Shown: positions 6,701-12,156 of the stretch, in pieces
Layout of the letters: each line of letters begins with the position of its first letter
Position numbering within the stretch: position 1 is the first letter of the stretch
NCBI GenBank assembly: GCA_947589635.1
Contig: CANQCC010000042.1
Span: forward strand, 1-12,156
Direction of reading: 5' to 3'
Length of the DNA: 12,156 nt
Origin: an uncultured Clostridia bacterium
GTDB lineage: Bacteria; Bacillota; Clostridia; Christensenellales; CAG-917
The notes under the pieces: model-generated
Databases searched by the model: none
Seen by the model: only the letters and a program-made list of their open reading frames with translations
What the model was told of the DNA's origin: nothing
Made by a program: the position numbers and the translations under genes

Positions 6701-9302
6701 CCCCATGGAAGTGAATGCAAGGACCCAACACAGCGAATGGGGAGGGTATCAAGGCGATATTTTGTATAATTTGGCTTTGTATGTCGGAGGACTTGTCGGC
6801 TACAACGCCGCCAATGCGTCCCTTAAAGAGAGCAACGCCACGACTTACATCAAGGGCAGTTATACCGAAGTCACGCAATACAGCAGCAGGATAGGCGTAG
6901 CTGTGGGCACAAATATGGGACTTGTGAGAAACTGCTTCGCGATGGGCGAGATGAGCGGAAATTACTACAATTTCATCGGCGCTCTTGTGGGTCACAACGG
7001 CGCCGGCGGACGCGTCGAAAGCAGCTACTCGTTTGCGGAGGTAAACGCCACATATGCGCCTACGATAGGCGGACTTGTGGGCTGCAACGACTCCGTCATC
7101 CAAAACTGCTACGCGACGGGCGACGTCAAGTGCGCGGCAAATTCTGACATAGGCGGACTTGTGGGGCACAACACGTCGACGGGCTCCGTCTTCAAGTGCT
7201 TCACGATGAACGACGTCACCGTACCCGGCGGCAACGCGGGCTACGTGATTGGCAAAAACGACGGAGTGCTGCAAAACAGCTACTATTCGCAAAGCAACGT
7301 CATAATGATCGGCACACAATATGTCGAGCAGGGGACGGACTATTCAAAAGCCATCCGCATAGCGCGCAACAAGATCTGGACGGAAGAATTTTTGTACGGC
7401 ACGCTCTATTGGGACAACGAGGGTTGGGCGATCCTGACGGACGCCAATCCCCGCCTCGATTGGGAGCTTGCGGTAGGACACAACTTCACGATAAAGACGG
7501 AGGACCCGACCTGCGAGGAAGAGGGCTTCACGATATACTCCTGCAATGATTGCGGCATAATCTTCGTCAAGGACTACATCCCCGCGCTTGGGCATCAATA
7601 TCACACCGAAAGCATAGTCCCCGCGGGCTGCACTACGGAGGGCTATACCCTCAAGGAATGCGACGTCTGCTATACGCAGATACACGACGATATCCGGCCC
7701 GCCACGGGACACCCGCTTGACAGGTCGACCGTAAGCGACGAGCAATCGCACAGGGCGACTTGCACCGCCCCGGGCACGATCGTATATCACTGCGACGCCT
7801 GCGGCAACAACTACTCGGTCGAGGAGAAGGCGCTTGGACATACGATCTCGGGCGACAGCAAAGACCACAGGGACGCGACTTGTTCCGTGCCCGGCAAGGA
7901 CACCTATGCGTGCGGGACTTGCGGACAGGACTTCGACGTGGAGATACCTTGCATTCCGCACCACCTTGTCGACGTCAGCTATCAAGCGCCGACTTGCGGC
8001 ATAGTCTACACGGACGGGGAGATCGACCTTGGCAAGAGCAAACCCGTAGACGGACATTATGCTGGACAGAGATGCGACAAGTGCGACTTTATCGCATACG
8101 GATGCGGAGTTATCCCCGCGCACACCTTTGTCCACTCCTCTTACACGACGGAGCCGACCTGCACCCATGCGGGCGTGGAAACGCTGAAGTGCAGTCAGTG
8201 CGGATTTGAAAAGACGGGCGTAGAAGTGCCCATGATCGCGCACACGGACAAGGACGGCAACTTTGAGTGCGATGTGTGCAAGAATACGACGTTTTCTGAA
8301 CTGCAACTTAGCCAGTTTGTCCACATTAAGGAGGCAAGCGATTTCGAGCTTATACGCAAAGAGCCGTATAATTTCTATTGGCTGGATAGCGATATTGACT
8401 TCGGCGGCGAAAATTGGAAGCCTATCGGCACAAAGGAGCAGCCTTTCAACGGCATATTCTTCGGCGCGGGGCACACCATAAACGGCGTCAACTTCGAGGC
8501 GAGAGACAACAGCGACGTCAATGTGCTTGGCCTGTTCGCCTATAACAGCGGCAAGATAATCAACCTTAAACTTGGCGCTTACACGCTTACCACCTACAAC
8601 GCGGACGTCGTGTTTGGAGGCATAGTCGCCTACAATAACTATAACGGCGAAGTGAGGGATTGCTCGCTTGTCGGCGAAAAGGGCAACTGCAAGATCGAAG
8701 CCACCGTCGAGCTTATCGTGACGGACTACAGCGCGCACGAGCTTTCGATGAGCGGCAGCACAATCGGCGGCCTCGTCGGAGTCAACGAAGGCCTCATCGA
8801 CAATTGCAAGCTCAACAACAACATCGAAGCCACCTTCAAAAACATATGCGAGATAAGGTCCGAAGAAGTGTTAAGCTCGCTCGTATCGCTGATTAAGAAT
8901 ACAAGCGCCGTCACCGAGCAGCGCGTGACCTACGGCGGAGTCGTCGGCGAAAACAAACACATCGTCAGCAATTGCAGCTCGCTGGGCGTCATATCCGCCG
9001 ACGTCAACCTGACCGCAACACTCACGTATATGAGGGGCAAGGCGTACGCAAACACCTATTTCTATGCGGGCGCGATAGTCGGGCGCAACGGAGGCGACAT
9101 CACGGGTTGCATGGTCTCCTCCCGCATGAGACACAACCTGCTCAACCGCGACGTCACCGAAAACGCTCCGTCATTCTTGAACGGCTTGCTTTATGAGATG
9201 GGTTATTCCTATCATAACTCTGCGCCGATCTACGGCGTGGACGGGCTTTCCGGATACAACGACGAGGGCTCCACGTTTGATTGCAAAGTGATCTCAAACT
9301 GA
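3729..9302 (+). CDS. giant exported lipoprotein with Cys-repeat, InlB-like and GLUG repeat blocks
   Basis: The product has 1857 residues. A type II signal peptide (MKRK, then a hydrophobic core) ends in lipobox LTAC with Cys27, so the protein should be lipid-anchored outside the membrane. Five blocks follow: Cys-rich repeats (36-291, seven CxxC); InlB B/Flg_new-like repeats (about 299-793, with GW turns and endings such as LTAKW); GLUG-type repeats (about 796-1246, GGLVGxN motifs followed by xxNC); a second Cys-rich block (1262-1517, again seven CxxC); and a second GLUG block (about 1525-1857). There is no LPXTG, membrane tail or enzyme domain. The likely role is adhesion or display on the cell surface. 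The gene stands alone between two terminators and its promoter has a G10 spacer, which suggests on/off or graded expression. Repeat-type similarities come from family knowledge and no search was run. Confidence 0.9.
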   Translation: MKRKSIFFMLISVVIVVAALAVALTACGEKKDGSICSHSQKTYVGEVTPATCTTQGVAKYKCGVCGEEVEVKTDIVPTAHVWDEAHEIREEHCDAPGTLTHTCLNCGKTETVTISSYGHRYVRSEVIPITCEQQAEYYYECEICHDHYTEYIPPKGHTAGEWQAADNGAPTCTQIGTEVKKCVDCNKVVETRRQNAYGHVPMTPVETKKATCEEHGELTTFCERCGEVIEKKNTPFADHIRVPIGKYIEPTCTSLGKSAGEMCSVCLTVFERQEDIPMRDHNYERGVCVDCEAEKECRATFMAAGEQVGRPIFFTVSTADTVKQQEPSVPYKPGRRNGRWEDYTPLYDDIVINAIYELIGYHIDYKLECEDYDGGSSVKNKNATSYTAEEVVTLKDLELPGYRFEGWFDESGQKVEVIDPTVPGFVFKNITLTAKWEYANYSIDYVDIDGFDSASYKKTYTKDSPTFDLPTLSKNGYIFKGWRNGDEQDVLTKIVVGSYGDLTLSPVFETIVYDITYVDDHGAENPNPKTYTVETATIVLKALEKAGYKFTGWTSNGVKKDSIAFGSYGELTLTATWEREEYTITYQNIDEKYTRDFPQSYNVESEAIELPSVSIPGCEFDGWLLDGAKVTHIRAGSHGNVVLVAKFIPYKYTVKLDANGGVLHNSTQEVSYDERYTLEVPVRVGYEFLGWFAGRDGGAKQLTDANGESLDPFKWTDIVTFSAQWKIRTYTVTFATGSGGSRVEDKKFEYNSPFVPPAEPTRSNYFFAGWYDGDVEYTTSTLITSDVTLTAKWVDSIAISDITGLKAIASAPDKNYHLTNDIDLRGDVWTPIPEFSGTLNGRGFRIYNFSLSSTEPGENFGFFAVNNGTLKDLTIANFTINVSLDAGNINMGGFVGKNGANGVIQNIISKSDAQTTTMVFNCIQNGGSPQTCAGGLVGRNEGKVLFCTQEMDIKYTVGDTDRKETRTYQSAHLGNLIGYNAGEIANCSVEGPMEVNARTQHSEWGGYQGDILYNLALYVGGLVGYNAANASLKESNATTYIKGSYTEVTQYSSRIGVAVGTNMGLVRNCFAMGEMSGNYYNFIGALVGHNGAGGRVESSYSFAEVNATYAPTIGGLVGCNDSVIQNCYATGDVKCAANSDIGGLVGHNTSTGSVFKCFTMNDVTVPGGNAGYVIGKNDGVLQNSYYSQSNVIMIGTQYVEQGTDYSKAIRIARNKIWTEEFLYGTLYWDNEGWAILTDANPRLDWELAVGHNFTIKTEDPTCEEEGFTIYSCNDCGIIFVKDYIPALGHQYHTESIVPAGCTTEGYTLKECDVCYTQIHDDIRPATGHPLDRSTVSDEQSHRATCTAPGTIVYHCDACGNNYSVEEKALGHTISGDSKDHRDATCSVPGKDTYACGTCGQDFDVEIPCIPHHLVDVSYQAPTCGIVYTDGEIDLGKSKPVDGHYAGQRCDKCDFIAYGCGVIPAHTFVHSSYTTEPTCTHAGVETLKCSQCGFEKTGVEVPMIAHTDKDGNFECDVCKNTTFSELQLSQFVHIKEASDFELIRKEPYNFYWLDSDIDFGGENWKPIGTKEQPFNGIFFGAGHTINGVNFEARDNSDVNVLGLFAYNSGKIINLKLGAYTLTTYNADVVFGGIVAYNNYNGEVRDCSLVGEKGNCKIEATVELIVTDYSAHELSMSGSTIGGLVGVNEGLIDNCKLNNNIEATFKNICEIRSEEVLSSLVSLIKNTSAVTEQRVTYGGVVGENKHIVSNCSSLGVISADVNLTATLTYMRGKAYANTYFYAGAIVGRNGGDITGCMVSSRMRHNLLNRDVTENAPSFLNGLLYEMGYSYHNSAPIYGVDGLSGYNDEGSTFDCKVISN
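3834..4601 (+). repeat. Cys-rich repeat block 1 (coding), seven CxxC units
   Basis: Encodes residues 36-291. CxxC pairs appear as CGVC, CLNC, CEIC, CVDC, CERC, CSVC and CVDC. Six of the seven are preceded by a lone Cys nine residues earlier (ten in one case), usually in ATC or PTC, and most units end in a GH or DH. The unit is thus C-x9-C-x2-C...H. Similar units are common in surface proteins of gut Bacillota. They could bind metal such as zinc, or form disulfides outside the cell. Confidence 0.85.
4623..6107 (+). repeat. InlB B/Flg_new-like repeat block (coding), about seven units
   Basis: Encodes residues 299-793. Six units share a starting YxIxY or YTVxx strand, a GYxFxGW turn and an ending such as LTLTATW or VTLTAKW, the pattern of Listeria-Bacteroides repeats. 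A divergent unit in front (from ATFMAAGEQV, with GRWEDY and INAIYE) resembles a related beta-repeat often seen before them. These beta-grasp-like units form a stalk in internalins. Confidence 0.82.
6114..7466 (+). repeat. GLUG-type repeat block 1 (coding)
   Basis: Encodes residues about 796-1246. It begins with the usual opening pattern (DITGLKAIA, YHLTNDIDL, WTPI, FSGTLNG) and continues with repeated GGLVGxN followed by IxNC or a variant, ending with a W...NPRLDW closing motif. This is the pattern of GLUG-containing beta-helix proteins. Confidence 0.82.
7512..8279 (+). repeat. Cys-rich repeat block 2 (coding), seven CxxC units
   Basis: Encodes residues 1262-1517 with CNDC, CDVC, CDAC, CGTC, CDKC, CSQC and CDVC. 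Spacing C-x9-C-x2-C is kept in five units; the fifth has a long insertion between the lone Cys and CxxC. The number of units equals that of block 1, and the last unit of each block lacks the lone Cys. Confidence 0.85.
8290..9299 (+). repeat. GLUG-type repeat block 2 (coding), C-terminal
   Basis: Encodes residues about 1522-1857. The opening pattern YWLDSDIDFGG-NWKPIGT-FNGIFFGAGHTING repeats that of block 1, followed by GGIVAYN, GGLVGVN, GGVVGEN and AGAIVGRN motifs. The protein ends on this block without any anchor. Confidence 0.8.
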
Positions 9303-9310
9303 TAATCGCA

Positions 9311-9349
9311 AATTAAAATCGCTCCCATTTTGCGGGAGCGATTTTAATT
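9311..9349. terminator. bidirectional-type intrinsic terminator after the lipoprotein gene
   Basis: AATTAAAATCGCTCCC (9311-9326) and GGGAGCGATTTTAATT (9334-9349) are exact inverted repeats of 16 bp around the loop ATTTTGC. The base of the stem is A-rich on one side and T-rich on the other, so it can end transcription from either direction. It begins nine bases after the lipoprotein stop codon. Confidence 0.9.
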
Positions 9350-9504
9350 ATCCCAAAACGGGCGCCTTCCGCGTGGGCGGATATATTTGGCGAGATGACG
9401 TTGATATCCGCATAAATGGCGATAAGACGGCGTAAAGCGCGGGCGATTATCAGGCATATAAAAAATGTATTTATAAAAAAATGATATAAAGTACTTTCAA
9501 TTTG

Positions 9505-9533
9505 TTTACAATTTGGTTTGATTGTGCTAAGAT
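9505..9533 (+). promoter_or_regulatory. rpsO promoter
   Basis: TTTACA (9505-9510) and TAAGAT (9528-9533) are 17 bases apart, each one mismatch from the sigma70-type consensus. A start near 9540 gives a leader of about 84 nt before rpsO. Confidence 0.75.
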
Positions 9534-9540
9534 ATCCCAC

Positions 9541-9623
9541 GTACTTGCGACGAGGTTTTGACAGAACTCCGAGTCTCTACTTGGTTGCAAGCGAATATTT
9601 TATCCAGCGAAGGAGGTTAAACA
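9541..9623 (+). promoter_or_regulatory. structured rpsO leader, candidate S15 autoregulatory RNA
   Basis: CTTGCGAC (9544-9551) can pair with GTTGCAAG (9584-9591), giving eight pairs including one G-U, and enclose a smaller stem (GAG at 9552-9554 with CTC at 9567-9569, or the longer CGAGGTTT with GAACTCCG). A closing helix enclosing inner stems resembles the junctions that S15 binds in its own mRNA in several bacteria. The ribosome binding site AAGGAGG (9610-9616) lies 19 bases downstream. The fold was worked out by eye and the class is not established. Confidence 0.42.
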
Positions 9624-9887
9624 ATGGATAAGGAACTTAAGCAACAGATCATCGCTCAGTATGGCAGAAGCGAGGGCGACACAGGCTCTCCCGAAGTGCA
9701 GATCGCTCTTCTTACCGAGCGCATTAAGGAGTTGACGGAGCACCTCAAGGTGCACAAGAAAGACCACCACAGCCGCAGAGGCCTGCTCATGATGGTCGGT
9801 CACAGGAAAAATCTGCTCAACTATCTTAAAGACGTAGACATCGAGAGATACCGTGCGATAGTCAGCGCATTGGGCCTCAGAAAATGA
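9624..9887 (+). CDS. rpsO: 30S ribosomal protein S15 (uS15)
   Basis: The 87-residue product matches the usual S15 length (88-89) and carries its conserved signatures: TGSPEVQI near residues 20-27, HKKDHHSRRGL around 44-54 and GHRKNLLNYL after that. S15 binds the central domain of 16S rRNA and starts platform assembly of the small subunit. The ribosome binding site AAGGAGG stands seven bases before ATG 9624. The gene has its own promoter and leader and is followed by a strong terminator, with pnp next, the standard rpsO-pnp order of bacteria. Confidence 0.98.
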   Translation: MDKELKQQIIAQYGRSEGDTGSPEVQIALLTERIKELTEHLKVHKKDHHSRRGLLMMVGHRKNLLNYLKDVDIERYRAIVSALGLRK

Positions 9888-9894
9888 TCTATAC

Positions 9895-9925
9895 CGGGTG
9901 CGGTTTTTCCCGCACCCGTTTTTTT
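9895..9925 (+). terminator. intrinsic terminator between rpsO and pnp
   Basis: A perfect 9-bp stem pairs CGGGTGCGG (9895-9903) with CCGCACCCG (9910-9918) around TTTTTC, followed by seven T (9919-9925). It should stop most rpsO transcripts, leaving pnp to read-through or to an unseen promoter. Escherichia coli also has a terminator between these genes. Confidence 0.92.
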
Positions 9926-9934
9926 GAAAATACA

Positions 9935-9952
9935 GGGGATGACGGAATCCCC
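9935..9952 (+). other. small hairpin just before the pnp ribosome binding site
   Basis: GGGGAT (9935-9940) pairs with ATCCCC (9947-9952) around GACGGA. The pnp Shine-Dalgarno AGGAG (9959-9963) follows after six bases. In Escherichia coli, PNPase limits its own mRNA through a processed leader hairpin. A similar role here is only a possibility. Confidence 0.4.
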
Positions 9953-9969
9953 GAGAACAGGAGATATAT

Positions 9970-12084
9970 ATGGAAAGAAAAATTTTCAAGACAACGGTCG
10001 GCGGCAGGGAGCTTATTGTTGAAACAGGCGCCTATTGCTCGCAGGCAAACGGTTCGTGCGTAGTGCGTTGCGGCGACACGGTCGTCATGGTCAATGCGAC
10101 TATGAGCAAGGCTCCGCGCGAAGGAATGGACTTTTTCCCTTTGAGCGTTGACTACGAAGAGAAGATGTATGCAATCGGCAAAATTCCCGGAGGCTTCAAA
10201 AAGCGCGAGGGCAGGGCAAGCGACAAGGCGATCTTGACATCCCGCCTCATCGACCGCCCTATTCGTCCTCTCTTCCCCAAGGGACTGTATAACGACGTTA
10301 CCGTCATCGCGACGGTGCTTTCGGTGGACACCAACATTCCTCCCGAAGTGTTTGGCATGATAGGTTCGTCCGTCGCTCTCAGCATATCCGACATTCCGTG
10401 GGCAGGTCCCACAGGATCCGTCGTCGTGGGACTTGTGGACGGGCAGTACGTCATCAACCCCGACAGCGAGCAGCGCGCAAAATCCCGCCTTACGCTCAAT
10501 CTTAGCGGCACTAAGGACGCGATCATGATGGTCGAAGCGGGCGCGGACGTCATTTCCGAAAAGGAGATGCTCGGCGCAATCATGTTCGGCCATGAGGAGA
10601 TCAAAAAGATAGTCGCCTTCATCGAGGACATCCAAAAACAGATCGGCAAGCCCAAGCAGGATATCGAGCTTGAGCATATCCCCGAGGCAATCGACGCCGC
10701 CGTGCGCGAATACGCCGACAAGAAGATGGACTATGTGCTTGAGGCCTTCGAGCGCTACGAGCGCGAGGCAAGAGAAGACGCGCTCAACGAGGAAGTGCTT
10801 GCGCACTTTGCGGACGACTTCACCGACGAGCCCAAGAAGATCAAATTTATCCTTGACAGCCTCTACTACCTCAAGAAGGAGAAGGTGCGCGCCAAGATCC
10901 TCAACGACGGCGTGCGTCCCGACGGCAGAGCGCTCACCGAGATCCGTCCTATTTGGATAGAGGTAGGCATGCTCCCGCGCGTGCACGGCAGCGCTATCTT
11001 CACAAGAGGCCAGACTCAGGCGATGACCACCTGCACGCTCGGCACGATTTCCGAGGCGCAAAGGCTTGAAGGACTTGACGACGACTACTATAAGAGGTAT
11101 ATGCATCAATACAATATGCCCGGCTACTCCACAGGCGAGGCGAAGGCGCTCAAGAGCCCCGGCAGGCGCGAGATCGGTCACGGCGCTCTTGCGGAGCGCG
11201 CGCTCGAGCCCGTTTTGCCCAGCGAGGAGGAATTCCCGTACGCAATCCGCACTGTGTCCGACATTTTAAGCTCCAACGGTTCTACGTCTCAGGCGTCCGT
11301 GTGCGGCAGCACTCTCGCGCTTATGGACGCAGGCGTTCCCATCAAGGCGCCCGTCGCAGGTATCGCAATGGGCCTCATCAAAAATGAGGAGCAGGGTAAA
11401 GTCGCGGTGCTCACCGACATTCAGGGCCTCGAGGACTTCCTCGGCGACATGGACTTCAAGGTCGCAGGCACGGCGGAAGGCATCACCGCCATCCAGATGG
11501 ACATCAAGATCAAGGGCATCGACGAGGATATCCTCACAAGAGCGCTTGAGCAGGCAAGACTCGGCAGACTTGAGATCCTCGGCAAGATGAACGCCGTCAT
11601 CGACAAGCCGCGTCCTCAGCTCAGCAAGTGGGCGCCTAAGATCGTCTCCTTCGAGGTCGACCCCGATAAGATCGGCGACATCATCGGAAAGGGCGGCAAG
11701 ACCATCAACAAGATCGTCGAGGATACCGGCGTCAAGATCGACATCAACGACGACGGCGTTGTGTTTGTGGCATCCAATGACCTCGCCGCCATCAACAAGG
11801 CCAGATCCATCATCGAGACCATCGTGCGCGACGTCGAAGTCGGCGATATCTATGAGGGCGCCGTCACCAAGATCATGGAAAACGACAAGGGACAATTTGG
11901 CGCAAACGTCAACTTCGCTCCCGGCAAGGACGGCATGATCCACATCTCCAAACTTTCCGACAAGCGCGTCGAAAAAGTCACCGACGTCGTCAACGTAGGC
12001 GATATCGTCCTCGTCAAGGTCATTAAGATCGACGAGAAGCATAGGGTGGATTTGAAGCTTAAAGAGATCCTCCTCAAAAAGTAA
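9970..12084 (+). CDS. pnp: polyribonucleotide nucleotidyltransferase (PNPase)
   Basis: The 704-residue length is typical. PNPase is a cytoplasmic trimer that degrades RNA 3' to 5' using phosphate and can add tails in reverse. The first RNase PH domain (with FFPLSVDYEEKMYA near 55 and GRASDKAILTSRLIDRPIRP near 81-100) is followed by an all-helical linker and the catalytic second RNase PH domain with GRREIGHGALAERAL, SNGSTSQASVCGSTLALMDA and ITDIQ-type LTDIQGLEDFLGDMDFK. D489, D495 and K497 match the catalytic D486, D492 and K494 of the E. coli enzyme. A KH domain with GKGG follows (about residues 560-610), then an S1 domain (about 620-700). The S1 strand reads FGANV with a short insertion before it, where FGAFV is usual. 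The ribosome binding site AGGAG lies six bases before ATG 9970. Confidence 0.98.
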   Translation: MERKIFKTTVGGRELIVETGAYCSQANGSCVVRCGDTVVMVNATMSKAPREGMDFFPLSVDYEEKMYAIGKIPGGFKKREGRASDKAILTSRLIDRPIRPLFPKGLYNDVTVIATVLSVDTNIPPEVFGMIGSSVALSISDIPWAGPTGSVVVGLVDGQYVINPDSEQRAKSRLTLNLSGTKDAIMMVEAGADVISEKEMLGAIMFGHEEIKKIVAFIEDIQKQIGKPKQDIELEHIPEAIDAAVREYADKKMDYVLEAFERYEREAREDALNEEVLAHFADDFTDEPKKIKFILDSLYYLKKEKVRAKILNDGVRPDGRALTEIRPIWIEVGMLPRVHGSAIFTRGQTQAMTTCTLGTISEAQRLEGLDDDYYKRYMHQYNMPGYSTGEAKALKSPGRREIGHGALAERALEPVLPSEEEFPYAIRTVSDILSSNGSTSQASVCGSTLALMDAGVPIKAPVAGIAMGLIKNEEQGKVAVLTDIQGLEDFLGDMDFKVAGTAEGITAIQMDIKIKGIDEDILTRALEQARLGRLEILGKMNAVIDKPRPQLSKWAPKIVSFEVDPDKIGDIIGKGGKTINKIVEDTGVKIDINDDGVVFVASNDLAAINKARSIIETIVRDVEVGDIYEGAVTKIMENDKGQFGANVNFAPGKDGMIHISKLSDKRVEKVTDVVNVGDIVLVKVIKIDEKHRVDLKLKEILLKK

Positions 12085-12097
12085 AAACCGCCTGTAC

Positions 12098-12130
12098 GGG
12101 CGAATAGCTTTGTCAGCGCCCTTTTCCTTT
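12098..12130 (+). terminator. possible weak terminator after pnp
   Basis: GGGCG (12098-12102) can pair with CGCCC (12117-12121) across a 14-base loop, followed by TTTTCCTTT. The stem is short and the loop long, so this is tentative. The window ends 26 bases later. Confidence 0.35.
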
Positions 12131-12156
12131 ACGTCACGTACGCTTAAGTACGCTCG

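Larger units (their letters stand above)
9303..9623 (+). other. 321-base intergenic region before rpsO
   Basis: It holds the terminator at 9311-9349, an 8-bp inverted repeat GCGGATAT (9377-9384)/ATATCCGC (9404-9411) of unknown role, an AT-rich stretch (about 9460-9510), the rpsO promoter (9505-9533) and a structured leader with ribosome binding site. I see no gene in it. Confidence 0.75.

Noticed and set aside
7344..8738. 464-codon - strand open frame inside the lipoprotein gene
   Set aside because: It is antisense to the Cys-repeat and GLUG coding sequence, with no recognisable domain or supporting signals.
3834..9299. Repeats in the giant gene as a possible CRISPR or DNA-level array
   Set aside because: The repeats are seen at the protein level (CxxC, GW, GGLVG) and diverge at the DNA level. 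No evenly spaced identical DNA repeats occur.
9889..11181. 430-codon - strand open frame opposite pnp
   Set aside because: It is antisense to a well-conserved PNPase gene and ends inside the rpsO-pnp terminator region. Shadow frame.

Overview
The window reads as a stretch of a low-to-mid GC Gram-positive (Bacillota, Clostridia-like) chromosome, probably from an uncultured gut lineage. This is inferred from strong AGGAGG-type ribosome binding sites, a Bacillota-type rpsO-pnp pair, and surface proteins built from Listeria-Bacteroides (InlB B/Flg_new-like) repeats, GLUG-type repeats and Cys-rich repeats. The species cannot be named from sequence alone. Every gene I can support is on the + strand.

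Layout. (1) 1-463: a tRNA array, Gly(GCC), Cys(GCA), a truncated duplicate of the 5' end of tRNA-Leu, then intact Leu(UAA), closed by an intrinsic terminator. A perfect 11-bp hairpin sits between tRNA-Cys and the tRNA-Leu region, and the truncated copy folds into its own hairpin. (2) 464-3545: a sigma70-like promoter (553-581) leads into a chimeric ORF (624-1349). Its first ~59 residues look like a YdeI/OmdA-family protein and the rest like the C-terminal, membrane-anchored tail of a large surface protein. It is followed by a membrane-anchored protein with a C-terminal domain resembling ribosomal protein uL15 (1466-2836) and an unrecognised 165-residue protein (2875-3372), closed by a strong terminator at 3518-3545. 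(3) 3546-9349: one giant gene (3729-9302, 1857 aa) for an exported lipoprotein with the layered architecture Cys-repeats / InlB-like repeats / GLUG repeats / Cys-repeats / GLUG repeats, closed by a 16-bp hairpin terminator. Its promoter has a run of ten G in the spacer between TTGACA and TATAAT, the classic layout of a phase-variable contingency promoter. (4) 9350-12156: the housekeeping genes rpsO (S15) and pnp (PNPase), with a good promoter and a structured leader before rpsO and a strong terminator between the two genes.

How it fits together. The accessory block (about 0.5-9.35 kb) is a cell-envelope region inserted between a tRNA array and rpsO-pnp. In many Bacillota truB/ribF precede rpsO; they are absent here. 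The two items most worth following up are the poly-G promoter of the giant lipoprotein and the membrane-anchored uL15-like protein. The chimeric ORF at 624-1349 marks either a real recombination scar or an assembly join, and should be checked before anything is built on it.
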